NCBI GenBank assembly: GCA_030824555.1
Contig: JAVBXK010000028.1
Location: 43,463 to 107,462, forward strand
Direction: 5' to 3'
DNA: 64,000 nucleotides
Origin: a bacterium
GTDB lineage: Bacteria > Pseudomonadota > Gammaproteobacteria > Burkholderiales > Burkholderiaceae_C
This document shows, one piece after another, positions 1 to 7,696 of this stretch. The position numbers were made by a program, and so were the translations under genes. The notes beneath the pieces are model-generated. The model saw only the letters and a program-made list of their open reading frames with translations, ran no database searches and was not told where the DNA came from. Numbering within the stretch: the first letter of the stretch is position 1; the number at the start of each line of letters is the position of its first letter.

Positions 1-773
1 AACGAGCCGCTGGCGCGCGGCACCACCACCAGCGTCACGACCGATTGCGACGACAAGCTCACGCCCACGGTGTGGTCGAACAGCACGGTGCTCTGGTCGC
101 CCTTGGCCGTGGCGCGTATGCGGTACGTGCCCGCCACCAGCGTGACGAAATCGGTTGTTTCGCCCAGCGCCGACACGCTGAGCGTGGGAGCCAAGCCGCC
201 CAAGCTGCTGGTGTTGGTGACGTACACGTCCAACCCCGACAGGGTGGACGCGCCCTGAAACAGCCGTACCTTGGTGTAAGTGCTGGCTGGGAGGGCATTG
301 GACTCGTCCAGGTACTTGTACTTCATGCTGGTGGCCAGCGATCCGTAGATGACGACCGACGTGTAGCTGTCGGTGGTCAGCGTGCGCGTTTCTGCCAGCA
401 CCGACGACGACTCCCCCGTGGCGTGCAACGCCAGCTGCACGCTGCTGGGCGTGAGCGTGAGCCAGTTGGAAATGCCTCCTGCATTGGCCAGCGCTGCGAT
501 GGACTTCATGCCTTTCAACCACAGGTCTGCAGTGGGGAAGTCGACTGACGCGTTCACAAAGCGCAGGTAGGCCTCGTTGGTGTCACTGCCACCACCACAA
601 CCAGTCAGCGCAGCCAGCCCCGACGCTCCCGCCAGACCCATTGCAGACAGCAACACCTGTCGCCGGTTCAGGCCTGTGCGGCAGGGGGCCAACGTGTGGT
701 GGTGGGCTGCGCCGATGTCAGGGGTCTGCAGACAGATGGTGGTTGACTGGGTATGGTAATTTTTTGAACTCAT
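1..773 (-). CDS. DUF4397-type exported lipoprotein, 3' end missing
   Basis: This reading frame is open from an ATG at 773 to the left edge of the window, so the C-terminus is cut off; the ORF track omits it because no stop is present. The N-terminus carries a twin-arginine-like stretch (LNRRQVLLSAMG) and a lipobox (ALTGC) followed by GGGSD, so the protein is probably exported and lipid-anchored. The mature part begins AYLRFVNASVDFPTADLW, which matches the start of DUF4397 domains (LRFVNASPDAP...DVY), followed by short beta-rich segments. The family has no assigned enzymatic role and is usually a cell-surface beta-sandwich protein. An AAGG precedes the ATG. It is divergent from urtA and separated from it by about 280 bases. 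Confidence 0.75.
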   Translation of the reverse strand, partial: MSSKNYHTQSTTICLQTPDIGAAHHHTLAPCRTGLNRRQVLLSAMGLAGASGLAALTGCGGGSDTNEAYLRFVNASVDFPTADLWLKGMKSIAALANAGGISNWLTLTPSSVQLALHATGESSSVLAETRTLTTDSYTSVVIYGSLATSMKYKYLDESNALPASTYTKVRLFQGASTLSGLDVYVTNTSSLGGLAPTLSVSALGETTDFVTLVAGTYRIRATAKGDQSTVLFDHTVGVSLSSQSVVTLVVVPRASGS

Positions 774-914
774 TGTGCCTTCATCGCTTTCTGGTAAATA
801 AAAGTTTGCTATGTGTATTGATGTTTGAGAGCGTAAAGATGTCGCAACGCCGGGTTGTGTCAAGTCCGTAAAGTTGGGTAAAGGCAGCAGTGGGTGCCTT
901 GTGGTGCAGCGCCG

Positions 915-934
915 TGTACGCCATGCGGCGTACA
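915..934. promoter_or_regulatory. Perfect inverted repeat TGTACGCC-N4-GGCGTACA upstream of urtA
   Basis: Two 8-base arms, TGTACGCC and GGCGTACA, are separated by ATGC, about 120 bases upstream of the urtA start. A matching core (TACGCC-ACTC-GGCGTA) lies upstream of urtB at 6011-6026. The rest of the 774-1055 gap shows no gene. The dyad is seen directly; its role as an operator for a urea-transport regulator is inference. Confidence 0.5.
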
Positions 935-1055
935 GACGGTTGGCAGGGGTCTCCCTAAAGTTCACCCATCCGCTGCTGAAAGGGCCTTCTGGGCACTTGC
1001 AACAGCCCGGATTCAGTTCCCCCACCTTGTTCGCAAACCTCTGGAGAGAAACACC

Positions 1056-2336
1056 ATGTCAAGTTCAGCTTCGCGTCGATTCACCCTGAAAGCCCTGTCT
1101 GCGGCAGCCACTGTCGCCACGCTGGGTTTTGCCGGCATGTCCGCCCATGCGGCCGACACCATCAAGGTGGGCGTGCTGCACAGCCTGTCGGGCACCATGG
1201 CCATTTCCGAAACCGTGTTGAAAGACACCGTGCTGATGGCCATTGACGAAATCAATGCCAAGGGCGGTTTGCTCGGCAAAAAACTGGAGCCTGTGGTGGT
1301 GGACCCTGCGTCCAACTGGCCCCTGTTCGCTGAAAAAACCAAGCAGCTGTTGGGCCAGGACAAAGTGGACGTGATCTTCGGCTGCTGGACATCCGTCAGT
1401 CGCAAGTCCGTCCTGCCCGTGGTGGAGGAAATGAACGGCCTGCTGTTTTACCCCGTTCAGTACGAAGGCGAAGAACTGTCCAAAAACGTGTTCTACACCG
1501 GTGCCGCTCCCAACCAGCAGGCCATTCCTGCGGTGGACTACCTGATGAGCAAAGACGGCGGCAGTGCCAAACGCTGGGTGCTGTTGGGCACCGACTACGT
1601 GTACCCCCGCACCACGAACAAGATCCTGCGCGCCTACCTGAAAAGCAAGGGCGTGAAAGAGTCTGACATCGACGAAAAATACACCCCCTTCGGCCACTCT
1701 GACTACCAGACCATCGTGGCCGACATCAAGAAGTTCTCTGCCGGCGGCAAGACGGCTGTGGTGTCTACCATCAACGGTGACTCCAACGTGCCCTTCTACA
1801 AAGAACTGGGTAACGCAGGCCTGAAGGCCAAAGACGTGCCCGTGGTGGCGTTCAGCGTGGGTGAGGAAGAGCTGCGTGGCGTGGACACCAAACCGCTGGT
1901 GGGCCACTTGGCTGCATGGAACTACTTCATGAGCATCAAGAACCCCACCAACGATGCGTTCATCAAGAAGTGGTCTGACTACGCCAAGGCCAAAAACATC
2001 GCTGGCCACAAAGACAAGCCCCTGACCAACGACCCGATGGAAGCCACCTACATCGGCATCAACATGTGGAAGCAGGCCGTCGAGAAGGCCAAATCCACCG
2101 ACGTGGACAAGGTCATTGCCGCCATGGCCGGCCAGACGTTCACCGCCCCCAGCGGCATCGTGAGCAAGATGGATGAAAAGAACCACCACCTGCACAAGAG
2201 CGTGTTCATCGGTGAGATCAAGGCTGATGGCCAGTTCAACGTGGTCTGGAAAACCCCCGGCCCCGTGAAAGCCAAGCCATGGAGCCCCTTCATCGAAGGC
2301 AACGACAAGAAGAAAGACGAACCCGAGAAGAAGTGA
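1056..2336 (+). CDS. urtA: Urea ABC transporter substrate-binding protein UrtA
   Basis: Periplasmic receptor of the high-affinity urea importer UrtABCDE (type I branched-chain amino acid/amide binding family). The ATG at 1056 is chosen over the upstream start at 894 because it has a GGAGAG ribosome-binding site and gives a clear signal peptide (SSSASRRFTLKALSAAATVATLGFAGMSAHA) ahead of ADTIKVGVLHSLSGTMAISE, the typical UrtA mature start. Other family landmarks are FGCWTSVSRKSVLPVVE and LFYPVQYEGEE. The protein is 426 residues, normal for UrtA. It is followed at once by a strong terminator and is separated from urtBCDE by about 3.7 kb of unrelated genes, which is unusual because urt genes normally form one operon. 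A shared upstream dyad suggests the two parts are still co-regulated. Confidence 0.95.
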   Translation: MSSSASRRFTLKALSAAATVATLGFAGMSAHAADTIKVGVLHSLSGTMAISETVLKDTVLMAIDEINAKGGLLGKKLEPVVVDPASNWPLFAEKTKQLLGQDKVDVIFGCWTSVSRKSVLPVVEEMNGLLFYPVQYEGEELSKNVFYTGAAPNQQAIPAVDYLMSKDGGSAKRWVLLGTDYVYPRTTNKILRAYLKSKGVKESDIDEKYTPFGHSDYQTIVADIKKFSAGGKTAVVSTINGDSNVPFYKELGNAGLKAKDVPVVAFSVGEEELRGVDTKPLVGHLAAWNYFMSIKNPTNDAFIKKWSDYAKAKNIAGHKDKPLTNDPMEATYIGINMWKQAVEKAKSTDVDKVIAAMAGQTFTAPSGIVSKMDEKNHHLHKSVFIGEIKADGQFNVVWKTPGPVKAKPWSPFIEGNDKKKDEPEKK

Positions 2337-2350
2337 GCTCGCGCCTCTGA

Positions 2351-2383
2351 AAAAAGCCACGCCCTTGCCCGGCGTGGCTTTTT
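2351..2383 (+). terminator. Rho-independent terminator after urtA
   Basis: A perfect 13-base inverted repeat, AAAAAGCCACGCC / GGCGTGGCTTTTT with a 7-base loop, starts 14 bases after the urtA stop. The flanking A and T runs would let it work in both directions. It isolates urtA from the toxin-antitoxin genes downstream. Confidence 0.9.
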
Positions 2384-2484
2384 GCATTGGACACACTGTT
2401 GGCAAAGCAGACAATAATGCTTCATGGTGGCCTACCACCAGCAACCGGAGGTTGCATGTCCAATCAGATGATGGAGTTTGAGCC

Positions 2485-2724
2485 ATGAATATGACGGAAG
2501 AGACCATGCTGGCGCTGGAGGTCAACATCCCCAGGTTGGCACGGGGGGCCTTCGAGCGGGCCTACTTCGATGCCCTGACCCAAAGCGGCAAAGTCATGCG
2601 GGCTGTCAATGGCCAGTTGGTTGAGACCCATGCCGATGGCACCGAGCGCGTGCTGCGTGCCATTCACGCGCCTGTGAAAGTGGCGATGGGTACCAAGCTG
2701 ACACGCCAAATCAGCGGCAGATGA
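2485..2724 (+). CDS. Putative antitoxin, partner of zeta-like toxin
   Basis: A 79-residue protein with no signal peptide (MNMTEETMLALEVNIPRLARGAFERAYFDALTQSGKVMRAVNGQLVE). Its stop overlaps the start of the zeta-toxin-like gene by four bases (ATGA), so the two are translationally coupled in the usual antitoxin-then-toxin order. I recognise no named domain; it does not look like the classical epsilon antitoxin. The antitoxin role is inferred from position and size. A decayed fragment resembling codons 26-45 of this gene lies at 4601-4657, downstream of the EAL gene. The second ATG (codon 3) is an alternative start. Confidence 0.6.
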   Translation: MNMTEETMLALEVNIPRLARGAFERAYFDALTQSGKVMRAVNGQLVETHADGTERVLRAIHAPVKVAMGTKLTRQISGR

Positions 2725-3473
2725 CGCAGCCCGTTCCCCGTCTGCGCATGTTTGCAGGCCCAAATGGGTCGGGTAAAAGCACCCTGAAAGACCATTTGCA
2801 GCCCCATTGGATGGGGGTGTATGTGAATGCGGACGAGATTGAAAAGTGCATTCGTGCCGATGGCAAGCTGTCGCTAAACGGCTTTGGCATTGTGGCCACA
2901 GATGATGAGCTGACCGCCTTTCTGGGCAGTTCCAGTTTATTTACCGAACAAGGCTTGGGTCGGGATGTGCCGTGCATTCGCCTGCGCGATGATGTGGTTG
3001 ACTTTGGCGGGTTGGCGGTCAACTCTTACCATGCCTCCGTACTGGCCGATTTCATTCGCCACAAGTTGTTGGAGGCCAAGATGTCCTTCACGTTTGAAAC
3101 GGTGATGTCATCTGCTGAAAAGGTGGCGTTCATCTGCAAGGCCAAACAGGCAGGCTATCGCACCTACCTTTACTACGTGGCCACTGAAGATCCTGACATC
3201 AATGTTTCCCGCGTCGAGCACCGTGTCAATACCGGCGGTCACCCGGTCCCAAAGGACAAAATCATCAGCCGATACTACCGTTCGCTGGATTTGCTCAACG
3301 CAGCAGTGGCTTGCACAGACCGGGCCTATGTGTTTGACAACTCTTGTGACGATGCCCGTGTACTGGTTGCCGAAGTGACCGATGGCAACGAGCTGGAAAT
3401 GAAAACAGACCTCATGCCCTACTGGTTCAAAACCGCGCTGTGGGACAAGTTTGGTGGTGAGGCGGTGGCATAG
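2721..3473 (+). CDS. Zeta toxin family P-loop kinase
   Basis: A 250-residue protein of the zeta-toxin family; characterised members phosphorylate UDP-N-acetylglucosamine precursors and so poison cell-wall synthesis. A Walker A motif, AGPNGSGKST, is near residues 12-21, followed by NADEIEK. The FTFETVMSS segment and the RVEHRVNTGGHPVPKDKIISRYYRSL segment match the conserved middle and C-terminal blocks of chromosomal zeta-like proteins. The start overlaps the antitoxin stop by four bases. Members of this family occur both as real toxins and as harmless P-loop kinases, so toxicity is not certain. The pair sits between urtA and urtB, as expected for an inserted accessory module, and codon use looks less GC-rich than in the urt genes. 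Confidence 0.85.
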   Translation: MTQPVPRLRMFAGPNGSGKSTLKDHLQPHWMGVYVNADEIEKCIRADGKLSLNGFGIVATDDELTAFLGSSSLFTEQGLGRDVPCIRLRDDVVDFGGLAVNSYHASVLADFIRHKLLEAKMSFTFETVMSSAEKVAFICKAKQAGYRTYLYYVATEDPDINVSRVEHRVNTGGHPVPKDKIISRYYRSLDLLNAAVACTDRAYVFDNSCDDARVLVAEVTDGNELEMKTDLMPYWFKTALWDKFGGEAVA

Positions 3474-3617
3474 CCAACTTGGCTGGACGGCGTGAGGAGC
3501 GGGAACACGCCCAACGGTGCTCGAAGCGGTGGACAGCCTGCGCCGCAGGCTGGTGCAGACGTTGCGGCACGCGGGGCGTTGAAGCCAGTGTGTTGGTTGG
3601 CGGCCAACGCCAAGTGC

Positions 3618-4418
3618 CTAAAAATGCAATTCGGCAACGGCCCTGAACGCTGGCTTGGCAAACAGGTAACCCTGCATCAAGTGAATGCCGGTGTCTTGCA
3701 GGAAGTCTCTTTCTGCTGACGTTTCAATGCCTTCGGCGATGACCTGGATGTTCAGCTCTTCGCACAGGCGCACCAGACTGCGCACGATGGCCTGGCGTGG
3801 ACGGTTGGTATCGATACCCCGGATCAAGTCCATGTCGATTTTGATCAGGTCGGGCTGGAAATCCGACAGCAGCTTCATGCCTGCATAACCCGCCCCGAAG
3901 TCGTCGATGGCCGTCTTGAAGCCGCAGCGTTTGTATTCCCGCAAAATTTCTGCAAACCACGGGCCGTCTTCCACCCGTTCGCCTTCGGTCACTTCAAAAA
4001 TGATCTGATCAAGCGGGAAACCATGGGCTTTGGCGGCTGCCAGCGTGGTTCGAATGCACACCTCCGGCCTGTAGATGGCATTGGGCAAAAAGTTGATCGA
4101 GACGGGCTCTTTGATTTGCAGCTGACTCGCCCCTTTGATGGCCTTGACCCGACAGGCCTGATCGAAGCGGTAGCGGTTGGCTTCGTTCACCTGTGACAGC
4201 ACGGTCAGCGCCCCCTCGCCGTTTGGGCCTCGCACCAGGGCTTCGTGGGCAAATACTTGTCGGGTGGTGATGTCCACGATGGGCTGGTAGGCGTAATCGA
4301 ATTGGAAGCCCAGGCTTTCGGCGTTGCCGCAGTTGTCGCAATCTTGCGAAGTGCCCGCCAATGGAACGAAGCCTGCCGGGAACGTTGGGTTGGGTCGGAG
4401 GGGTGCGTGGTCGTTCAT
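3618..4418 (-). CDS. Stand-alone EAL-domain c-di-GMP phosphodiesterase
   Basis: A cytoplasmic EAL protein that should hydrolyse cyclic-di-GMP to pGpG. The start chosen is the ATG at 4418 (MNDHAPLRPNPTF); the longer reading frame to 4529 adds residues without homology features. The catalytic set appears complete: HEALVRG, SINFLPN, EVTEGE, the paired aspartates in AIDDFGAGYAG, LIKIDMDL, and IAEGIET. There is no GGDEF partner and no membrane segment. The short N-terminal leader contains CDNCGN, a CxxC pair that could bind metal or respond to redox. It is convergent with the zeta toxin gene and near a PilZ-like gene, so synthesis, degradation and sensing of the second messenger are all represented nearby. 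Confidence 0.9.
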   Translation of the reverse strand: MNDHAPLRPNPTFPAGFVPLAGTSQDCDNCGNAESLGFQFDYAYQPIVDITTRQVFAHEALVRGPNGEGALTVLSQVNEANRYRFDQACRVKAIKGASQLQIKEPVSINFLPNAIYRPEVCIRTTLAAAKAHGFPLDQIIFEVTEGERVEDGPWFAEILREYKRCGFKTAIDDFGAGYAGMKLLSDFQPDLIKIDMDLIRGIDTNRPRQAIVRSLVRLCEELNIQVIAEGIETSAERDFLQDTGIHLMQGYLFAKPAFRAVAELHF

Positions 4419-4600
4419 TCTCAACACTCTATCTGCTTGCGCCGCCGTTTTCCAGTCGTTTGCACACCCATGGGGGCTTTTTGCGGGCATCTGTCGGCCC
4501 GGGGTGCGGTTGGCTCCCACGTCAGTCATTCCCTGTGTGCCACCAGGCGATGAAGGGGGGGCTCCGCAGGCCCTTGACTCCTCGGCTCAGTACGTGGTTG

Positions 4601-4657
4601 ACCTGCTTCAATGTCTTGAGCCAAAGCAGCAGATTCATGCGGGCTGTCACAGGCTGA
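4601..4657 (+). pseudogene. Decayed fragment resembling the antitoxin gene at 2485
   Basis: The stretch CCTGCTTCAATG...GCGGGCTGTCACAGGCTGA aligns without gaps to 2561-2620 inside the antitoxin gene, with most bases matching by eye. In the same frame it reads CFNVLSQSSRFMRAVTG-stop, against YFDALTQSGKVMRAVNG in the intact protein. No start, ribosome-binding site or adjoining toxin is visible. Nothing else could be supported in the 4419-4831 gap; other listed frames there look like chance. Confidence 0.6.
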
Positions 4658-4831
4658 TTTCGCGGGCCGTGCCGAAGAGTTGATGACCATCAAGTGGTGC
4701 CATGGACTTGTTGCGATACATTGGATTGTCCCGGCTCCCTCGGCCCTTTGCCCGTCAACAGATGGAAAAAGCCAACCCCGCCGCCATGAAAGATTGCGCA
4801 AGGCAGTCTGGCTGGAAGTGATTGCTCACCT

Positions 4832-5575
4832 ATGTCTTTCGCCCCTCACACCGAAGCCAGACACCATGCGGACGCAGCAACCCATACCCATCCCGATCAC
4901 GAGGAGATGGGCACCTGCGTGTTTGCCGACGTTCACCTGAAAGTGGGTGACACGGTTTACCTGGATTTTTCGGGCTCGGGTGCCCACGGCCGTGCCAGTT
5001 CGACGGTACTGGGCTGGCGGGAGGGTGTCAGCGTCATGTTGACCCAGCCCGTGGCGGCAGACAAACCTTTGCAACTCTTCGAGGGCGAAAGCGTGACCTT
5101 GCGCGTGTTCACGGGTCGCAGTGCATTCGCTTTCAAGGGCAATGTACGCAAGACAAACAACCTGCCGTTTCCATACGTTCACCTCAGTTTCCCAAAGCAT
5201 GTGCATGCCGTTGAAATCCGCCGCTCACCGCGCAGCCGGGTCGATTTGGCCGCCACGTTCAGTGTGGGTGGCACACACATGGGGCAAGGGACCATCGTCG
5301 ATTTGGGGGCCATTGGGGCATTGCTTGAAACGGGCAAGGTGTTGGACCCCGAGGTTGAGGCTCTGCAACTGACCTTTTCGTTTGAACTGCACGGTGTACC
5401 CGTGTCGCTGGACGTTCATGCCAGGATACTGGGCATGAAGGGGTACTCAAGCACAGGCGAGCAGCCCAGTGTCCAGTACCGGTTGGAGTTTGATCATCTG
5501 AAACCCAACGACCGCTTGATACTGTCAAGCTTGGTCTGGTTCCAGATGTACGAGCACCCGGACACCATCGTCTGA
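4832..5575 (+). CDS. PilZ-domain, YcgR-like c-di-GMP-binding flagellar regulator
   Basis: A 247-residue two-domain protein. The first half (about residues 30-125: VHLKVGDTVYLDFSG...VSVMLTQP...LFEGESVTLRVFTGRSAFAFKGNVRK) matches the N-terminal YcgR-type barrel. The second half is PilZ-like, beginning with RRSPRSRVDL, where the paired arginines normally contact cyclic-di-GMP. The second PilZ motif, usually (D/N)xSxxG, reads DLGAIG here, so the serine is replaced by glycine. YcgR proteins slow flagellar motors or tune exopolysaccharide output when cyclic-di-GMP is high. It stands alone, on the opposite strand from the EAL gene upstream. Binding is probable but the altered motif could weaken it. 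Confidence 0.8.
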   Translation: MSFAPHTEARHHADAATHTHPDHEEMGTCVFADVHLKVGDTVYLDFSGSGAHGRASSTVLGWREGVSVMLTQPVAADKPLQLFEGESVTLRVFTGRSAFAFKGNVRKTNNLPFPYVHLSFPKHVHAVEIRRSPRSRVDLAATFSVGGTHMGQGTIVDLGAIGALLETGKVLDPEVEALQLTFSFELHGVPVSLDVHARILGMKGYSSTGEQPSVQYRLEFDHLKPNDRLILSSLVWFQMYEHPDTIV

Positions 5576-5715
5576 ACGCTGCATTGCCCGGCTCTTGGCG
5601 TTGGACGGCAGTTTGGCCAGCCTGAATCAGGTCAGTTGACTCAGGCCCGACGATTCAAAGCGGGCAACTGGGCCAGCACACAGCAGCAGTCACGCGGGCA
5701 CAACGAGAGAAACGG

Positions 5716-5931
5716 TTACTTTGCCTGCGGTGCGTCCGGCTTGGTGGCCAGCGCATTGCAATCCAGTTTGCGTCGAACCACTTCTTCCTTGTGCTCCCAG
5801 GCAACCATCAGGTTTGCTGGAGACTGCACCTGCTGACAGAGGGCAGCGTCCGAGAGTTTTGACATCGGAGAGGCACAGCCAACGGTCACCAAGCTGATCA
5901 ATCCGGCAATGAGAAGGCGAGGCATGTACAT
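5716..5931 (-). CDS. Small hypothetical lipoprotein
   Basis: A 71-residue protein with a short signal peptide and a convincing lipobox (LISLVTVGC), followed by ASPMSKLSDAALCQQVQSPANLMVAWEHKEEVVRRKLDCNALATKP. Two further cysteines lie in the mature part. I cannot assign a function; the spacing of residues recalls small YgdI/DUF-type lipoproteins of Burkholderiales, but this is only an impression. It points away from urtB and no clear ribosome-binding site is visible upstream of either candidate ATG (5931 or 5925). Confidence 0.65.
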   Translation of the reverse strand: MYMPRLLIAGLISLVTVGCASPMSKLSDAALCQQVQSPANLMVAWEHKEEVVRRKLDCNALATKPDAPQAK

Positions 5932-6010
5932 AGGAGGCTTTCGAATGATTTCGGCTGGATCTTACTGGTTTCATGCCAGTCGGCGAACGCGGGCGGTTTC
6001 GCTGTCTGAG

Positions 6011-6026
6011 TACGCCACTCGGCGTA
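6011..6026. promoter_or_regulatory. Dyad TACGCC-N4-GGCGTA upstream of urtB
   Basis: Six-base arms TACGCC and GGCGTA flank ACTC, 61 bases upstream of the urtB start. The same core and the same 4-base spacing occur in the longer dyad at 915-934 upstream of urtA. The match is seen directly; a common urea-transport regulator is inferred. Confidence 0.5.
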
Positions 6027-6087
6027 TATCCCATTTTTGGTGCGCTGCACACAATCGGCTGCAACACACCACTTGGGAAACAGCCAC

Positions 6088-7680
6088 ATGCGCACTCGTT
6101 CACCCGGTTTACGCAACCTGGGTTTGTTCATTACTTCTGTACTGATAGCTACCAGCGCATATGCATTAAGCGGTGAGGCCGCAAAAAGCATGTCAATTGG
6201 CGAAGCCGATGCGCGCATGGCTGCAGTGGGCTTGGCCGTGGTCGATGCCGACGATGCCACGGTGGCCTTCATTCAGGCCCTGTCAGACGATGCCGTGAAA
6301 GTGGCGGGCGACCAGGTGTTTGTGGTGCGCAACGGCACCGCTACCGACCCCGCCACCGGCAAAGCTGTGAAGGTGCCCGACACGGCCGAAGACGTCATCA
6401 ACAACAACCGCATGCGCAGCGGGCTCGACACCGCGCTGGCCGCGCTCAAGCTGTTCTCGGGCGAGCAAGCTGCGCGCCTGCAGGCGGTGGCCACGCTCAT
6501 CAAAGAACCCAACGAAGCGCTGCTGCCCCTGTTGGACAAAGCGCTGACCACAGAGAAGAACGACGCGGTGCGCAGCCAGCTGGAGCTGGCCCGTTCTGCC
6601 GCATTGCTGGGCAGTGCCGACGTGGCCAAACGCCTGGTCGCAGCCAAAGCCCTGGCGCAAAGCAAAACCCCCGCCACGCAGCTGCTGCTGAACCAGCGCC
6701 TGGCTGATGAAGACGACGCCACGGTGAAATCGGCCATACAAAACAGCCTGCGCACCATTGCCGACACGCTGGTGTGGGGCGAGCGGCTGGGCGCGGTGTT
6801 CACCGGCGTCAGCCTGGGCTCCATCTTGCTGCTGGTGGCGCTGGGCCTGGCCATCACCTACGGGCTGATGGGCGTCATCAACATGGCGCACGGCGAGCTG
6901 ATGATGATCGGTGCTTACGCCACCTACGTGGTGCAGGGCCTGTTCCGCAGCTATTTGCCCGATGCGTTCGACTGGTATTTGGTGGCCGCCGTGCCGGTGG
7001 CCTTCTTCACGTCTGCCCTGGTGGGCGCGGCGCTGGAGCGTGGGGTGCTGCGCTTTCTGTATGGCCGCCCGCTGGAAACACTGCTGGCCACCTGGGGCAT
7101 CAGCCTCATGCTGATGCAGGGTGTTCGCAGCCTGTTTGGCGCGCAGAACGTGGGGGTTGAAAACCCCAGCTGGATGAGCGGTGGTGTGCAAGTGCTGGCC
7201 AACCTCACGCTGCCCTACAACCGCCTGGTCATCATTGCGTTTGCCGCTGCCGTGCTGCTGGGCATGGCCTGGCTGATCGGCAAAACCCGCCTGGGCCTGT
7301 TTGTGCGCGGCGTGACGCAAAACCGCCCCATTGCCAGCTGCATGGGGGTGAACACCGCTCGCATCGACACCTATGCGTTCTCGCTGGGTTCCGGCATTGC
7401 CGGGTTGGCCGGTTGTGCGCTCAGCCAAGTGGGCAACGTGGGGCCAGACCTGGGGCAAACCTACATCGTTGATGCCTTCATGGTGGTGGTGGTGGGCGGC
7501 GTGGGTCAGCTGGCCGGTGCCGTGTACGCCGCTTTGGGCTTGGGCATGGCCAGCAAACTGCTGGAAGGTGTGACCGGTGCTGTGCTGGCCAAGATTGCCG
7601 TGCTGGTGTTCATCATCATCTTCATTCAGAAGCGTCCGCAAGGCATTTTTGCCATGAAGGGCCGCAGTGCAGAAGCCTGA
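6088..7680 (+). CDS. urtB: Urea ABC transporter permease UrtB
   Basis: First membrane subunit of the urea importer (LivH-like family). The ATG at 6088 (MRTRSPGLRN) is preferred over the upstream 6037 start: it has GGGAAA upstream and begins a signal peptide ending near SAYALSG. As in other UrtB proteins, a periplasmic region of about 200 residues precedes the permease part, which starts near VWGERLGAVFTGVSLGSILLLVALGLAITYGLMGVINMAHGELMMIGAY. Several membrane helices follow, ending with IFIQKRPQGIFAMKGRSAEA. Codons around residues 18-34 coincide with a copy of the dispersed palindromic repeat, so the end of the signal peptide seems to be built from repeat DNA. urtC begins 16 bases downstream. 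Confidence 0.95.
   Translation: MRTRSPGLRNLGLFITSVLIATSAYALSGEAAKSMSIGEADARMAAVGLAVVDADDATVAFIQALSDDAVKVAGDQVFVVRNGTATDPATGKAVKVPDTAEDVINNNRMRSGLDTALAALKLFSGEQAARLQAVATLIKEPNEALLPLLDKALTTEKNDAVRSQLELARSAALLGSADVAKRLVAAKALAQSKTPATQLLLNQRLADEDDATVKSAIQNSLRTIADTLVWGERLGAVFTGVSLGSILLLVALGLAITYGLMGVINMAHGELMMIGAYATYVVQGLFRSYLPDAFDWYLVAAVPVAFFTSALVGAALERGVLRFLYGRPLETLLATWGISLMLMQGVRSLFGAQNVGVENPSWMSGGVQVLANLTLPYNRLVIIAFAAAVLLGMAWLIGKTRLGLFVRGVTQNRPIASCMGVNTARIDTYAFSLGSGIAGLAGCALSQVGNVGPDLGQTYIVDAFMVVVVGGVGQLAGAVYAALGLGMASKLLEGVTGAVLAKIAVLVFIIIFIQKRPQGIFAMKGRSAEA
6141..6187 (-). repeat. Dispersed palindromic repeat, copy within urtB signal-peptide codons
   Basis: CTGATAGCTACCAGCGCATATGCATTAAGCGGTGAGGCCGCAAAAAGC. 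Read on the minus strand it follows the same order as the other copies: AAA...GC-CT...CCGCTTAATGCATATGCGCTGGTAGCTATCAG. It encodes the last hydrophobic residues and the cleavage region of the UrtB signal peptide (ATSAYALSGEAA). Degenerate but recognisable. Confidence 0.55.
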
Positions 7681-7696
7681 CGCCGGACTGAACCCC

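Noticed and set aside
960-1010. Sigma-54 promoter or NtrC site upstream of urtA
   Set aside because: GGCAC and TTGC are present near 990 but without the required GG-N10-GC spacing; no clear NtrC palindrome was found.
1065-2528. 487-aa minus-strand ORF opposite urtA
   Set aside because: Antisense shadow of a well-supported gene; composition is His/Val/Gly-rich as expected from reversed GC-rich codons.
4526-4801. 91-aa minus-strand ORF between the EAL and PilZ genes
   Set aside because: No ribosome-binding site or homology features; the region is better explained by the antitoxin relic on the plus strand.
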